Shown in pieces: positions 36,711 to 45,356 of a stretch of 64,000 nucleotides of DNA. This stretch comes from Clostridium beijerinckii (lineage in GTDB: Bacteria; Bacillota; Clostridia; Clostridiales; Clostridiaceae), in the NCBI RefSeq assembly GCF_018223745.1, contig NZ_CP073653.1, positions 983,001-1,047,000 of the forward strand, in the 5' to 3' direction. How positions within the stretch are numbered: position 1 is the stretch's first letter; every line of letters starts with the position of its first letter. The notes below the pieces were generated by a model that searched no databases, was not told the origin of the DNA, and saw nothing but the letters and a program-made list of their open reading frames with translations. Position numbers and translations under genes: made by a program.

Positions 36711-37925
36711 ATGCAGTGTAATAAATGTGGCATAGTACTAAACGAAAATGCTAAGTTTTGTTCTGAATGTGGTGAAAAAGTAATAAGAGAGCTAAAATGC
36801 AAGCAGTGTGGAAATAAATTAAAAGATAATAGTAAGTTTTGTGATCAATGTGGAACTAAGGTAGAGGCTAATATTTCAACCGAAACATTAAAAAAATTAG
36901 TAAGTGTTGATTTTTTTAATCTTGCAGGTCAAAGCATAGGAAGATGTAATCATAATCAGTCTAGATGGGTTAGACAGCATGAGAATTATATCTATATATG
37001 CAAAGGTAGAGGTGTTTATAAAATAGATACGAGTGGAAGTAATGGTAAAATTTTTTATGAATCAAAAAATTTCATAGATAATATTAATATAAATAAAAAT
37101 GGTATTGTAGTAAATGCGTTTGGAGGGACTTGTATTGAGATTTTAAATTTCACTGGAGAACTAGTTAATAAAATTAATATAGAAGATGGAAGATTAGATT
37201 GCACTTATGTGTATGATAATCAAATATTTTTCTCTATTAATGATCTAAATGGATCTATAAAACTATGTATAAGTGAATTTGGAAAATCTAACTATAAGCT
37301 TATTAACTCATTTGAATCTAATGATGGCTTATCATATTTCATAGCAAATAAAAAATATGTTATTTTTAAAAGCGAAAGTCTGAGCGGTTGGAACATTATG
37401 AATATAGATGGCTCAAGCTTACAGAAAATATATATTAATGGAGAAAGCAATAATGAGAGCGATATAGATATTCTGTATTTTGATGTGGATAATGGTTATA
37501 TGTTTACCAGTGCATTCTACTCAGAAAAGGAGAAAGATATTAGAGGTTACTATATAGTAAAGCGTAAAATTACGAATAATATTATAGAAGGGGTATTTGA
37601 GGATGTAATATGGAATCAGGATCCTAATATGGTAACAAAGCATGGAGATAGATTTTATGGTGCTCCTTTTATTAATAATGAATATTCTGTTGGATTCAAT
37701 TATGGACATACAAAAGATTATTCAGATAGAGAAGACCATTACTATAATCTTTATGCAGTATATAATGGCAATGGATATAAATATTTAAATTGTGGTTCAC
37801 GAAGTGGAATTGAGACATTAATATGTGAAGGTGAATATGCATATTGGAATGATTATGATAGTATTTATCAGGTTAAAATAGATGGAACTCAAGTAAGATG
37901 CTTAGATAGTGAGTTACAGCAATAA
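36711..37925 (+). CDS. Double zinc-ribbon protein with DUF5050-like beta-propeller
   Basis: Two zinc ribbons form the first ~52 residues (CNKCGIVLNENAKFCSECG and CKQCGNKLKDNSKFCDQCG). The remaining ~340 residues are a beta-rich repeat domain resembling DUF5050 propeller proteins (YICKGRGVYKIDTSG, VNAFGGTCIEILNFTGELVN). The N-terminus is nearly the same as that of the next gene, so the pair arose by duplication or domain shuffling. No signal peptide is present. The role is unknown; zinc-ribbon sensor-type proteins are common in clostridia. Confidence 0.7.
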   Translation: MQCNKCGIVLNENAKFCSECGEKVIRELKCKQCGNKLKDNSKFCDQCGTKVEANISTETLKKLVSVDFFNLAGQSIGRCNHNQSRWVRQHENYIYICKGRGVYKIDTSGSNGKIFYESKNFIDNININKNGIVVNAFGGTCIEILNFTGELVNKINIEDGRLDCTYVYDNQIFFSINDLNGSIKLCISEFGKSNYKLINSFESNDGLSYFIANKKYVIFKSESLSGWNIMNIDGSSLQKIYINGESNNESDIDILYFDVDNGYMFTSAFYSEKEKDIRGYYIVKRKITNNIIEGVFEDVIWNQDPNMVTKHGDRFYGAPFINNEYSVGFNYGHTKDYSDREDHYYNLYAVYNGNGYKYLNCGSRSGIETLICEGEYAYWNDYDSIYQVKIDGTQVRCLDSELQQ

Positions 37926-38005
37926 ATATTTTGCATTAAAAAGCAGTTTAATATTATATAAATTTAAGTAATTAATTCACAATTTAAAGAGAGAAGAGGA
38001 TACAA

Positions 38006-40066
38006 ATGCAATGTAAAAAATGCGGAACAGAACTAAGAGAAAATGCTAAGTTTTGTTTTGAATGCGGTGAAAAGGTAATAAAAGAGTTAAAGTGTAAGAA
38101 TTGCGGAAATATATTAGTTCCGAATAGTAAATTTTGTGATGAATGTGGAACTAAGGTAGACTATAGTATAGATAATAGTGCAGAAGAAAAAAGTGAAACA
38201 ACAATAAATAGTAATGCTTTAGAAAGAAATGCAGAAAAGGATTCTAAAATCGAAAATAATAAAAAAGTATTTAATGAATTTGGATTAAGAAAAGTAAGTT
38301 TAAAGTCTACTGGAAAAATGGGGTATATTAATGAAAAAAATGAAGAAGTTATTCAGTGTATCTATGATAAAGTATTCGATTTTTACAAGAATTTTGTAAA
38401 AGTACAGAAAAATGATATGTTTACGTATTTGGTTTATGACATTAATACAAATAAAGCAAATCCTATTTCAAACGATGATGTATTTGGTGAATATAAAAAT
38501 TATACAGTATGGTTTTCAAAAGCAACAGATTTTAAAGATGGTTTTGCATTCTTATCTAGATGCGATGATTTTTATGTATTAACAGATGAAGGTGCAATAA
38601 TTAGTTGCGATAGAGTGGGGGCTATTGAAAAAGCTGAAGGATTGCTACCTATTTTAAATAATGATGAGTATCCTATATATATAAATAGAAAAGGAGAGAA
38701 AGTTTCAAAATATGAACGATATGACTATGTAGGAAAATTCAATGATGGATTAGCAGTAGCAAGAGTTAAAGATTGTGATGCTAATGATACTGGGGATTGG
38801 GTATATGTAAATGAGAAGTTAGGGGAAGTTATAACAAAAGTTAATAATGAAAAGATTTGGACTTTTGCTGGTGAATTTAAAGATGGAAGAGCCATGGTAT
38901 CAACAGTTAATAATGAAATTTTAATTATTAATATAAATGGAGAAACTATAAGTAAGTTAGAGAATACCGAAATTTATTATAAAGATTATGGATGGCTAAA
39001 TTCTAATTTAGATGGTTGCTATAATTATATAGTAGTCAAAAGTAAAAGATGTAATGAACATGCAATAGTAAATCGCCAGGGTGATATTATAGTTCCATTT
39101 ATTAAATCAGAAATAACAAATGAATATGGTTATAACCATAAACAACATTGTACATTTACAACTTCAAATGGAGATATTGTATATGATTTATGTACTGGAA
39201 GAAAACTTTTTAGTGCTGAACATGCTTATGCGGTAAGAGATGAGTTTAATAAGAAGTATTATACTGTAAGTTATGATAAAAAATATGGACTTTATAGTTA
39301 TAAAGAAGATAAGTTAACTATTCCATGTATATATAATTCTTTGATTGAAATAGATGAAGATATTCGTAAATTCTACGAATATGACTTATACTTCAGAAGA
39401 GGAGAATTTTATATAGCAGAAGATCAAAAAGGAAAATATGGAGCTATTAATCATAATAATGAAATCATAATCCCTTTTGATTATGATGAAATAAAAGGAA
39501 TAGAGTCTTTAAGGTATAAGTATTTTATAGTAAATATAGATAGTAAAGTAGGAGTTATAGATAATAAGCGTAATATTACAATTCCTATAAAATATGATAA
39601 ATTAGAAGAATTAGATCTTTGGAGCTGTGGATACATTTGGGATAACTATTTAAATAGCTTCAAAAATTCTGATCCAATAGTTTTATTTAAAGCTACATTA
39701 AATGGCAAGAAAGGTGTAATAGATCAATATGATAGAGTTTATATTCCGATAAAATATGAATCAATCAAAGAATTTGGGATTATAAAAGATAGAATTGGTT
39801 TAGTAGTTAAAGATAATGGAAAGTATGGTATCGTAGATATGTTTGGAGAATATATTTTAGAAAATATATATGATGATATAGGTGAGAAACGTTATTATGC
39901 CTTTAAGATAGTAAAAAATGACAAAGCAGGTTATATGAATATAAAAGGAGAAATTATTATGCCATTTATATATCATAAAGAGAGTAGAGATCCTTATTTA
40001 GACTATATCTATGTAGTAAATAGAAATGATGATGGAAGTACAGGCAAGGAAGAATCTTTATATTAA
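38006..40066 (+). CDS. Double zinc-ribbon protein with WG repeats, C-terminus cut by a stop
   Basis: The N-terminal double zinc ribbon (CKKCGTELRENAKFCFECG, CKNCGNILVPNSKFCDECG) is followed by a long array of WG-type beta repeats (GKMGYINEKNEEVIQCIYDK, GKYGAINHNNEIIIPFDYDE, GKKGVIDQYDRVYIPIKYES). The frame ends at TAA 40064-40066 but continues open in the same frame for 37 codons to 40180. That continuation encodes a plausible amphipathic tail (EEKVKAWLSEMGKKYSS), so the stop looks like a recent nonsense mutation. The 686-residue remainder is probably still folded. Confidence 0.75.
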   Translation: MQCKKCGTELRENAKFCFECGEKVIKELKCKNCGNILVPNSKFCDECGTKVDYSIDNSAEEKSETTINSNALERNAEKDSKIENNKKVFNEFGLRKVSLKSTGKMGYINEKNEEVIQCIYDKVFDFYKNFVKVQKNDMFTYLVYDINTNKANPISNDDVFGEYKNYTVWFSKATDFKDGFAFLSRCDDFYVLTDEGAIISCDRVGAIEKAEGLLPILNNDEYPIYINRKGEKVSKYERYDYVGKFNDGLAVARVKDCDANDTGDWVYVNEKLGEVITKVNNEKIWTFAGEFKDGRAMVSTVNNEILIININGETISKLENTEIYYKDYGWLNSNLDGCYNYIVVKSKRCNEHAIVNRQGDIIVPFIKSEITNEYGYNHKQHCTFTTSNGDIVYDLCTGRKLFSAEHAYAVRDEFNKKYYTVSYDKKYGLYSYKEDKLTIPCIYNSLIEIDEDIRKFYEYDLYFRRGEFYIAEDQKGKYGAINHNNEIIIPFDYDEIKGIESLRYKYFIVNIDSKVGVIDNKRNITIPIKYDKLEELDLWSCGYIWDNYLNSFKNSDPIVLFKATLNGKKGVIDQYDRVYIPIKYESIKEFGIIKDRIGLVVKDNGKYGIVDMFGEYILENIYDDIGEKRYYAFKIVKNDKAGYMNIKGEIIMPFIYHKESRDPYLDYIYVVNRNDDGSTGKEESLY

Positions 40067-40229
40067 ATTTATGGACAATATGATGACAAATTTAATGCTG
40101 AAGATGAAAAGAAAATGGAAGAAAAAGTTAAAGCTTGGCTTAGTGAAATGGGAAAGAAATATAGCAGTGATATTAATTAAGGATAAAGCAAAGATTCCAA
40201 ATTTGGCAGATAAATAATATAAGACATTA

Positions 40230-40281
40230 AACTCATTATACATAATGGAGGTAACCTTCGATTATGTATGATGAGTTTTTC
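40230..40281 (+). terminator. Terminator after the WG-repeat gene
   Basis: AACTCATTATACATAAT pairs with ATTATGTATGATGAGTT around a GGAGGTAACCTTCG loop, with TTTTTCTTATTTT after it. It is a strong intrinsic terminator. Confidence 0.85.
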
Positions 40282-40439
40282 TTATTTTAGATTAGAAAAT
40301 ATTGAATAAATAATCTTTTGTGAATAAAAAATTGAAAAATTTTAATTTTGCGGCAAAATTGCCGAACTATATCAATTAAAATGATATTAAATTAAGGGAA
40401 GATATTTATAAGGATTAAATAATAAAGGGGTAATTCAAA

Positions 40440-41039
40440 ATGGTAAAAAAATGTTTAACACCAGTTATCGCATATGGAATTGTTACTTCGAGTATAGTAG
40501 CATCTAATCCAATTATAGCAAATGCAGAGAACAGAATAAGTATTGACCAAGCTAAAAAATTAATTGTTACACAAGGAGATGTTTTTGATTTTGTTGTAGA
40601 TTTAAATGAGCTAAAATTCATTAACGAGATTTCAGTAAAAACAGATAAGTATGGTTGTTATGTTTATAAATTAACAGATAATCGTGAAAATTTATATATT
40701 TTTCAATATGAAGGTATGAGTTACTATATTGGAGTGAATTCGGGAAAAATATATGCTAGCGAGGGTGGAGCTAAAAGACAGTCTTTTGCTTGCGTTGAAA
40801 ATAATAATATAATCCATCATTGGTATATACATGATGAATTAAAGTCATGGATTGAATGTAATGGATGGAATAATGAATGGAATGGTGAGGGTTGGTATTA
40901 TTATTCTAATGCAATACAACAAAAAGGATGGCAATTAATTGATGGAAATTGGTATTATTTCGATAAGTATGGGAAAATGCTCTCAAATACAGTTATAGAT
41001 GGGTACAAACTAGGCGCAAATGGAGCATGGATTGGATAA
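40440..41039 (+). CDS. Secreted protein with C-terminal cell-wall-binding repeats
   Basis: A signal peptide (VKKCLTPVIAYGIVTSSIVA, cleavage after NA-NA near residue 29) precedes a globular domain opening RISIDQAKKLIVTQGD. The C-terminus has choline-binding-type repeats (EGWYYYSNAIQQKGWQLIDG, GNWYYFDKYGKMLSNTVIDG). Such aromatic repeats bind the cell wall. The DQAKKLI domain recurs at the other end of the next protein. AAAGGGG lies upstream. The function of the N-terminal domain is unknown. Confidence 0.72.
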   Translation: MVKKCLTPVIAYGIVTSSIVASNPIIANAENRISIDQAKKLIVTQGDVFDFVVDLNELKFINEISVKTDKYGCYVYKLTDNRENLYIFQYEGMSYYIGVNSGKIYASEGGAKRQSFACVENNNIIHHWYIHDELKSWIECNGWNNEWNGEGWYYYSNAIQQKGWQLIDGNWYYFDKYGKMLSNTVIDGYKLGANGAWIG

Positions 41040-41229
41040 GTGTTTTTAGCAAGTTCAATAATAATTATGTTAATAAGTAGGAGAAATTTGAGCATTCATT
41101 AAGGACAACATAACACTTTTATGGCAATAAATTTATACCAAATTTATAGTTATGGCTTAAGAATATAGAAGTCATATACTTGTTTACATAAAATGTTACT
41201 ATAAAAAAGAATTGAGGGGTAATGTAAAA

Positions 41230-41871
41230 ATGGTAAAAAAGTTAATTTCAAGTTTGTTAATCGCAATAACTGTAATGGCAGTGATTCCTAAAGGAGCTTC
41301 AGCTGAATGGGAAAGGTATGGCACAAGATATAAATATAAAGAAGGGGATTCGTATGTTACAGGATGGAAATACATTGATAACGATTGGTATTATTTTAAT
41401 TCCGATGGTGTAATAAGAAGTGGTTGGGTAAATGACAATGGAAATTGGTACTTTTGTTATGCTCACGGTCAAATGGCCCATGATACCACTATTGATGGCT
41501 ATTATTTAAATTCAGATGGAGCTTGGACAAATGGTGAAATAACAGCAGATCAAGCAAGAAAGTTAATATTAAATGTTGATAGTACTTATATAGCTTCAAA
41601 CCCAAATTATCAATTATCGACTAATTACAGAGAATATAGCGAAGAAGATAATCTTTATTTTGGAACTTGGAATTTTCCCAAAGAACCAATGTACGAATTC
41701 TTTTTTGATAATGGAAATGATGGATTAGGAGGGTATTTAGTTGGTAAAGAGAGTAAATGTGTATATGCTTTATATAACCAAGGAAATAGTAATACGTATC
41801 AAATAGAGGGAAATAAAATTAAAAAGACTTTTAAATGGATGGGCGTAGGTAGTAGTTATGATTGGCGCTAA
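41230..41871 (+). CDS. Secreted protein with N-terminal cell-wall-binding repeats
   Basis: The signal peptide (MVKKLISSLLIAITVMAVIP, ending ASA) is followed by cell-wall-binding repeats (TGWKYIDNDWYYFNSDGVIR, SGWVNDNGNWYFCYAHGQMA). A C-terminal domain then starts ITADQARKLILNVDSTY. Compared with the preceding gene the repeats and the DQA(K/R)KLI domain are in swapped order. The ATG at 41230 after GAGGGG is preferred over the upstream TTG at 41212. Confidence 0.7.
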   Translation: MVKKLISSLLIAITVMAVIPKGASAEWERYGTRYKYKEGDSYVTGWKYIDNDWYYFNSDGVIRSGWVNDNGNWYFCYAHGQMAHDTTIDGYYLNSDGAWTNGEITADQARKLILNVDSTYIASNPNYQLSTNYREYSEEDNLYFGTWNFPKEPMYEFFFDNGNDGLGGYLVGKESKCVYALYNQGNSNTYQIEGNKIKKTFKWMGVGSSYDWR

Positions 41872-42040
41872 ATATATCATTTAGATAAAATATATTTGTT
41901 TATATTTATGGACTAATAATATATTACAAAGCTAAGTTATAGTGTTTTTAAATTATCAAGAAATTAAGATATATTCATAAAACTGTATAAAGTAAAAAAG
42001 TTTTTTGGAATGATTTACGTAATTAAAGGAGGAATATTAT

Positions 42041-42760
42041 ATGTTAAAAAATATATCTAAGGCACTTATTGCTATGTTTATTGTTACAATATTACCAGTT
42101 GGAGTCTTTGGAGTTGAAAGAGTATCCCATAGAAACCCTGACAATAGATTAGATATTTGGTTTACAGATACTAGTGGTAATATACTTAATGGATGGGTAT
42201 ACAATGATTCAACTGATAGTTCTAAGGGGTGGTACTATTATGAAAATGGTAGACATCATAATTTATATAAATGGGTTCAATCAGGAGCAAATTGGTATTT
42301 TGTAAGTGGTGGTAAAATGGTGACAAATCAATTTATCGATGGATACTATCTAGGAAGTGATGGCGCTTGGACAGATAATATACCAACCGATACTAAAATA
42401 AATCCAGCAAATGTACGTGCGACAAAAAGTGTGGTTGATAAGTTGCTCGATGATGGATGGGTAATGCCAAATAGTTATTGGTATGGGTCAATAACATTTT
42501 TATATCTTAAGGATAGAAAAGATAGTGCACATTATGATACAACATGTTGGATTAAAAATGGAGTGGCTACAATAGAGGATATTACTATGGCACAAAATTA
42601 TAATGAGTGGAATAATTCAACTAATACAAAAGTTACAATAACATTAGAAGAGTATTTAGAATATAAAAAGGAAGGTAAAATAGGTTCATTTGATTATTAT
42701 GGTGGAGTTACAGGAGCAGATCACATGTCTAAAAGAGTTCATGAATATATTAAGAAATAG
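42041..42760 (+). CDS. Secreted cell-wall-binding-repeat protein
   Basis: A signal peptide (LKNISKALIAMFIVTILPVG) precedes cell-wall-binding repeats around residues 40-115 (SSKGWYYYENGRHHNLYKWV, SGANWYFVSGGKMVTNQFID). A distinct C-terminal domain follows (VVDKLLDDGWVMPNSYWYGS). It ends in tandem stops TAG TAA. The same frame then reopens into a further cell-wall-binding repeat remnant. AAAGGAGG is upstream. It is the third such gene in a row. Confidence 0.68.
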   Translation: MLKNISKALIAMFIVTILPVGVFGVERVSHRNPDNRLDIWFTDTSGNILNGWVYNDSTDSSKGWYYYENGRHHNLYKWVQSGANWYFVSGGKMVTNQFIDGYYLGSDGAWTDNIPTDTKINPANVRATKSVVDKLLDDGWVMPNSYWYGSITFLYLKDRKDSAHYDTTCWIKNGVATIEDITMAQNYNEWNNSTNTKVTITLEEYLEYKKEGKIGSFDYYGGVTGADHMSKRVHEYIKK

Positions 42761-42763
42761 TAA

Positions 42764-42943
42764 CATTACTGTGGAGAAGACGGTGCAATGATAACTAATA
42801 AATGGATTAAATTTAAAAGCTATGCATATGGTAAAGAAAAAAGTTATTGGTACTATTTTGGAGATGATGGTAAGAAGCTAAAAAATACTGTAACACCAGA
42901 CGGGTTCAAGGTAGATAGTGATGGCAAATGGATACAATACTAA
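42764..42943 (+). pseudogene. Remnant of a cell-wall-binding-repeat C-terminus
   Basis: Sixty codons in the same frame as the preceding gene read CGEDGAMITNKWIKF, SYWYYFGDDGKKLKNTVTPD and GFKVDSDGKWIQY. This closely matches the C-terminal repeats of the amidase at 55279 (TPDGFKVDESGAWIK). No start codon or ribosome binding site exists. It is the tail of a lost gene, or of the upstream gene before it acquired stops. Confidence 0.7.
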
Positions 42944-42991
42944 GTTTTGAATTAACTTCCAAAATAATAGTGTATATAATAAAAAATAAAT

Positions 42992-43128
42992 GAAGAGAAG
43001 TACAAGCTGTTTTATATTAAATACTATTTTTTTAGTTAAGACCCATTAAGATTGTATTTACTAAATATATAGAAAGTCTATATAGCTTGCACTTCTCTTT
43101 GATTGTTGTAGCCTGCGGCAGCAAGGAA
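42992..43128 (+). repeat. Structured repeat family R1, copy 1
   Basis: GAAGAGAAGTACAAGCT (42992-43008) pairs with AGCTTGCACTTCTCT (43084-43098) across an AT-rich interior. Directly after it is a GC-rich box at 43102-43128 whose 27 bases occur exactly, inverted, at 50438-50464 beside a similar stem. Copy 1 and copy 2 are thus homologous 135-137-bp units in opposite orientation, 7.3 kb apart. Confidence 0.75.
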
Positions 43129-43516
43129 ATTATCCAAGCCCTAAAGGGCTTGAACAATTGAAAATCCATTTGTTGGAGCTAAGGCTCCAATTCATTTAAT
43201 TCTAAGTATATGCATTTTATCAATAATAATTGCTGGTTTATGATCTGATTTATAGCTTTTTAAGATTAATAATTTATTTGTATTACTATATATTAGAGAT
43301 ATAGTAGTATCTACAGTATCTGTATTTTTTATAGGACAGGTTTTTCTATCTTTTTTCTTCATAGAATAGTCTTGTTTGAAATCATAAATTGATGTTATTC
43401 ATAGATGGTGAATTCCATAGGTATAGAGCTAGTTCGTGAATATTAACCCTGCCGGGATTGCGTGGTTGGCTCCTAATATTGTGTTTGGGCTTGCAGCGGA
43501 CGGCGTGCGTAGGCTT
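43129..43516. other. Gene-free stretch with small hairpins
   Basis: Two short perfect hairpins follow the R1 unit: CAAGCCCTAAAGGGCTTG (43135-43152) and TTGGAGCTAAGGCTCCAA (43173-43190). The remainder is AT-rich, then becomes GC-richer near 43450-43510. No coding frame with a ribosome binding site is visible. Confidence 0.55.
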
Positions 43517-43606
43517 GGACCTGCAATCAAGATTGCAGGTCCATCTTGTACAGGTTTGCCTGCTAATCCTATCTTCGATTAGGACAGGCGACAAACCAGT
43601 ACAAGA
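43517..43606 (+). repeat. Structured repeat family R2, copy 1 (short form)
   Basis: A perfect hairpin (GGACCTGCAATC..GATTGCAGGTCC, 43517-43542) is followed by a long imperfect stem. In that stem CTTGTAC.GGTTTG.CTG..AATCCTAT pairs with GATTAGGACAGG..AAACC..ACAAG, closed by CTTC. The junction GCAGGTCCA..TGTACA..CCTGCTARTCC is nearly identical to that of the copy at 44213-44465, so both belong to one family. Confidence 0.65.
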
Positions 43607-43609
43607 ATG

Positions 43610-43804
43610 CCCACAGAAGGCATGCACACTTCGCTAAGATAAGTCGTTGTCCCGTAAATGTCCAAGCTAAAATATTTATGGCCATGAATTTTTATGGTCT
43701 TTTTGTGGTTATAAAGATTTTGAGAAATGAAGGTTTATTCCTTAATTTCAGCTGGGACACTTCGGGAAACGTTATTTAGCAAAATGTACATGCCTTCTTT
43801 GTGG
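43610..43804. repeat. 58-bp imperfect inverted repeat
   Basis: The left arm 43610-43668 and the right arm 43750-43804 are reverse complements with a few gaps. They share CCACA..GAAGGCATG, GCTAA.ATAA, CGTT.TCCCG and TGTCC.AGCT. The 81-bp interior is AT-rich and non-coding. The arm segment CCCGAAGTGYCCCA recurs near 50071-50084. Confidence 0.65.
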
Positions 43805-43988
43805 TAATGGGTTTTTCTGGTGCAGATTATAGAGAAGGTGTTATTATAGTTTTTGGTGTATTGTAATACTGGAGATAATGCTGCATGCCCAGATAAGAGT
43901 TTTTGTTGAAATGTGAGAATGGGGAGAGAAAGTTAATGTTTTTATTTTCAAAGAGGATACTTTAAATGTATTTCTAAATTCCAACTCC

Positions 43989-44050
43989 AGAAAGAGTCAA
44001 TACGTAATAGCCACGGAGCTCTGCCCCTTGCTATTACATTGACACTTTCT
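43989..44050. repeat. Hairpin H5
   Basis: AGAAAGAGTCAAT.CGTAATAGC (43989-44011) pairs with GCTATTAC.ATTGACACTTTCT (44030-44050) around a GC-rich loop. It is non-coding and part of the hairpin chain in this region. Confidence 0.6.
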
Positions 44051-44074
44051 TAAGAGAATGTTTTAAGTGTAGTG

Positions 44075-44105
44075 ATTGGATTAAAGGCTGCGCCTTAAAT
44101 CCAAT
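44075..44105. repeat. Hairpin H6
   Basis: ATTGGATTAAAGG pairs with CCTTAAATCCAAT around CTGCG. The end AGTGATTGGATT matches the conserved arm sequence of the R2 family. Confidence 0.55.
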
Positions 44106-44212
44106 GAACAATTGAAAGTTTACTAAATAGAGAATTAGTATAAATATTATAGAGAGAACCTGTTTGGTGTATTAAATGATTTATGGAGAAGTGATGCATA
44201 CGCATAGGGAAA

Positions 44213-44465
44213 AGGGCGCCTTGGACTTGCCCTCACCAAGATAGAGATAAGGTTTGATGGGTGAGGGCAGGTCCACAATGTACATGCTTACCTGCTAGTC
44301 CTTTTTAGTAAAGGCGTTCTTTCCGCTTAAGAAATCCAATCACTAAAAATAATAGAAATAAATATTTAAGAAGAAATTATTTTTAGTGATACGATTTCTT
44401 GCGCTTCAATAACACTCATTACTAATAAGGACAGGCAGAAAAGCAAGCACATTGACGGCGCCCTG
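44213..44465 (+). repeat. Structured repeat family R2, copy 2 (three-way-junction form)
   Basis: The outer stem AGGGCGCC (44213-44220) pairs with GGCGCCCT (44458-44465). Inside, a hairpin pairs GGAC..GCCCTCACC (44223-44237) with GGTGAGGGC..GTCC (44260-44274). A ~78-bp imperfect stem then runs from 44276 to 44454 and ends in AATCACTAAAAATAAT and its complement. This is a three-way junction. The copy at 49620-49868 has the same parts in reverse order. Confidence 0.7.
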
Positions 44466-44564
44466 TGGAATAAAAGTTTTTTTAATAGTAGTTATAATGA
44501 GAGTAGAGTAGATTAGACAGAGTAAATTAAAATAAGAAATTGTTCTTTGAAAACTAAATAATAT

Positions 44565-44596
44565 GTTATTTACAAAATGTGTTATTTACAAAATGT
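44565..44596. repeat. Tandem 16-bp repeat
   Basis: GTTATTTACAAAATGT occurs twice head to tail and is followed by GTTATAATAT. The TTTACA hexamers and the final TATAAT look promoter-like, but their spacing (8 or 24 bp) is wrong for a sigma-A promoter. Confidence 0.6.
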
Positions 44597-44674
44597 GTTA
44601 TAATATGTTCTGATAGTAGTTTTTGATAAAACAAGACAGATTTTTGTTTATAGTAGATAAAGGGAGTATTTTAA

Positions 44675-44809
44675 ATGGGATGTATTAATATTAAGCGAAT
44701 TTGGTCAGATGAAACCATGATTGAACTTGAATTTTCAGCCAATAATGCAAATATTTATTCACAATTAAATTTCTTTGTAACTGAAAATGAATTATTAGAA
44801 ATTTATTAA
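44675..44809 (+). CDS. Short, probably truncated protein (44 residues)
   Basis: An ATG with AAAGGGAG upstream opens MGCINIKRIWSDETMIELEF and ends at TAA 44807. In a shifted frame the sequence continues LTEDRASVQGIAFRN up to 44853, which suggests a frameshifted longer gene. The style recalls orphan immunity-type proteins but I cannot assign a family. Confidence 0.45.
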   Translation: MGCINIKRIWSDETMIELEFSANNANIYSQLNFFVTENELLEIY

Positions 44810-44906
44810 CTGAGGATCGTGCAAGTGTTCAAGGAATAGCTTTTAGAAACTAGTGTAATAATATTATAATTTTCAAGTCGCTGGTAGTGAAAATAAGAGG
44901 TGAAAT

Positions 44907-45170
44907 ATGATGGAGTATATAAAAGCACATAAATATTCATCTAATCACAGAAATCAATTGTTAAGAGATAAAAAATGTGGTTGCTTTTATTGTTTAAAAA
45001 TTTTTAGTCCAAAAGAAATTGTAGATTGGGTTGAGGATATTGGTGGTACAGGTATTTGTCCGTATTGTGGTACAGATTCTATAATTAGCGAAAGTTCAGG
45101 ATATCAAATAACAAAAGAATTCCTAATAGAGATGAAAAACTATTGGTTTAATAAAAACAATAATGAATAA
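44907..45170 (+). CDS. Small zinc-binding-type cytoplasmic protein
   Basis: The 87-residue product has two CxxC pairs (CFYCLKIFSPKEIVDWVE and GICPYCGTDSIIS) arranged as one zinc ribbon. Its N-terminus is HKYSSNHRNQLLRDKKCG. Proteins of this pattern are widespread as small cytoplasmic orphans next to polymorphic or cargo genes. AGAGGTG precedes ATGATG, so the start is 44907 or 44910. Function is unknown. Confidence 0.65.
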   Translation: MMEYIKAHKYSSNHRNQLLRDKKCGCFYCLKIFSPKEIVDWVEDIGGTGICPYCGTDSIISESSGYQITKEFLIEMKNYWFNKNNNE

Positions 45171-45268
45171 TATATTTAATATAGTACATTATCTTAAAGA
45201 AAGTCTGATATTTACATAATAGTTATAATTTAAAAAAGATAAATTTTGATTTATAAGGAAGGTGAATC

Positions 45269-45331
45269 ATGAAAATATTTTTACGTATGCACCCAAAGAA
45301 TCGTTTATCCTCTGTACAACCAAAAAATTAA
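45269..45331 (+). CDS. 20-residue leader peptide of the MBL-fold gene
   Basis: AAGGAAGGTG precedes an ATG opening the frame MKIFLRMHPKNRLSSVQPKN. Its last codons (Ser-Ser-Val-Gln) form the left arm of a hairpin whose right arm contains the ribosome binding site of the next gene. A ribosome stalled on this leader would open the hairpin, as in erm and cat translational attenuation. Confidence 0.55.
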   Translation: MKIFLRMHPKNRLSSVQPKN

Positions 45332-45345
45332 TTTTGTACAGAGGA
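45308..45345 (+). promoter_or_regulatory. Hairpin sequestering the MBL ribosome binding site
   Basis: TCCTCTGTACAA (45308-45319) pairs perfectly over 12 bp with TTGTACAGAGGA (45334-45345). The downstream gene's AGAGGAG is at 45340-45346, so nearly all of it is inside the stem. The hairpin overlaps the leader peptide stop (45329-45331). Confidence 0.7.
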
Positions 45346-45356
45346 GTGTATATTAA

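Noticed and set aside
40026..40217. 63-codon frame overlapping the end of the WG-repeat gene
   Set aside because: The in-frame continuation of the WG gene across the stop explains the sequence better; this Met/Lys-rich frame is a shadow.
43382..43627. 81-codon minus-strand open frame rich in Cys and His
   Set aside because: It lies across the R2 short element and an arm of the 58-bp inverted repeat, has no ribosome binding site, and its cysteine pattern follows from the hairpin sequences.
42992..44465. Integron attC array
   Set aside because: The hairpins look like folded recombination sites, but I find no GTTRRRY/RYYYAAC core sites and no integron integrase in the window.
43517..44465. Retron msr-msd or a known large ornate RNA (GOLLD, ROOL, OLE)
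   Set aside because: No reverse transcriptase gene is present, and I cannot match conserved blocks of those RNAs by eye; the short repeated units argue against one large RNA.
44565..44604. Sigma-A promoter made of TTTACA and TATAAT
   Set aside because: The two possible spacings, 8 and 24 bp, are both outside the workable range.
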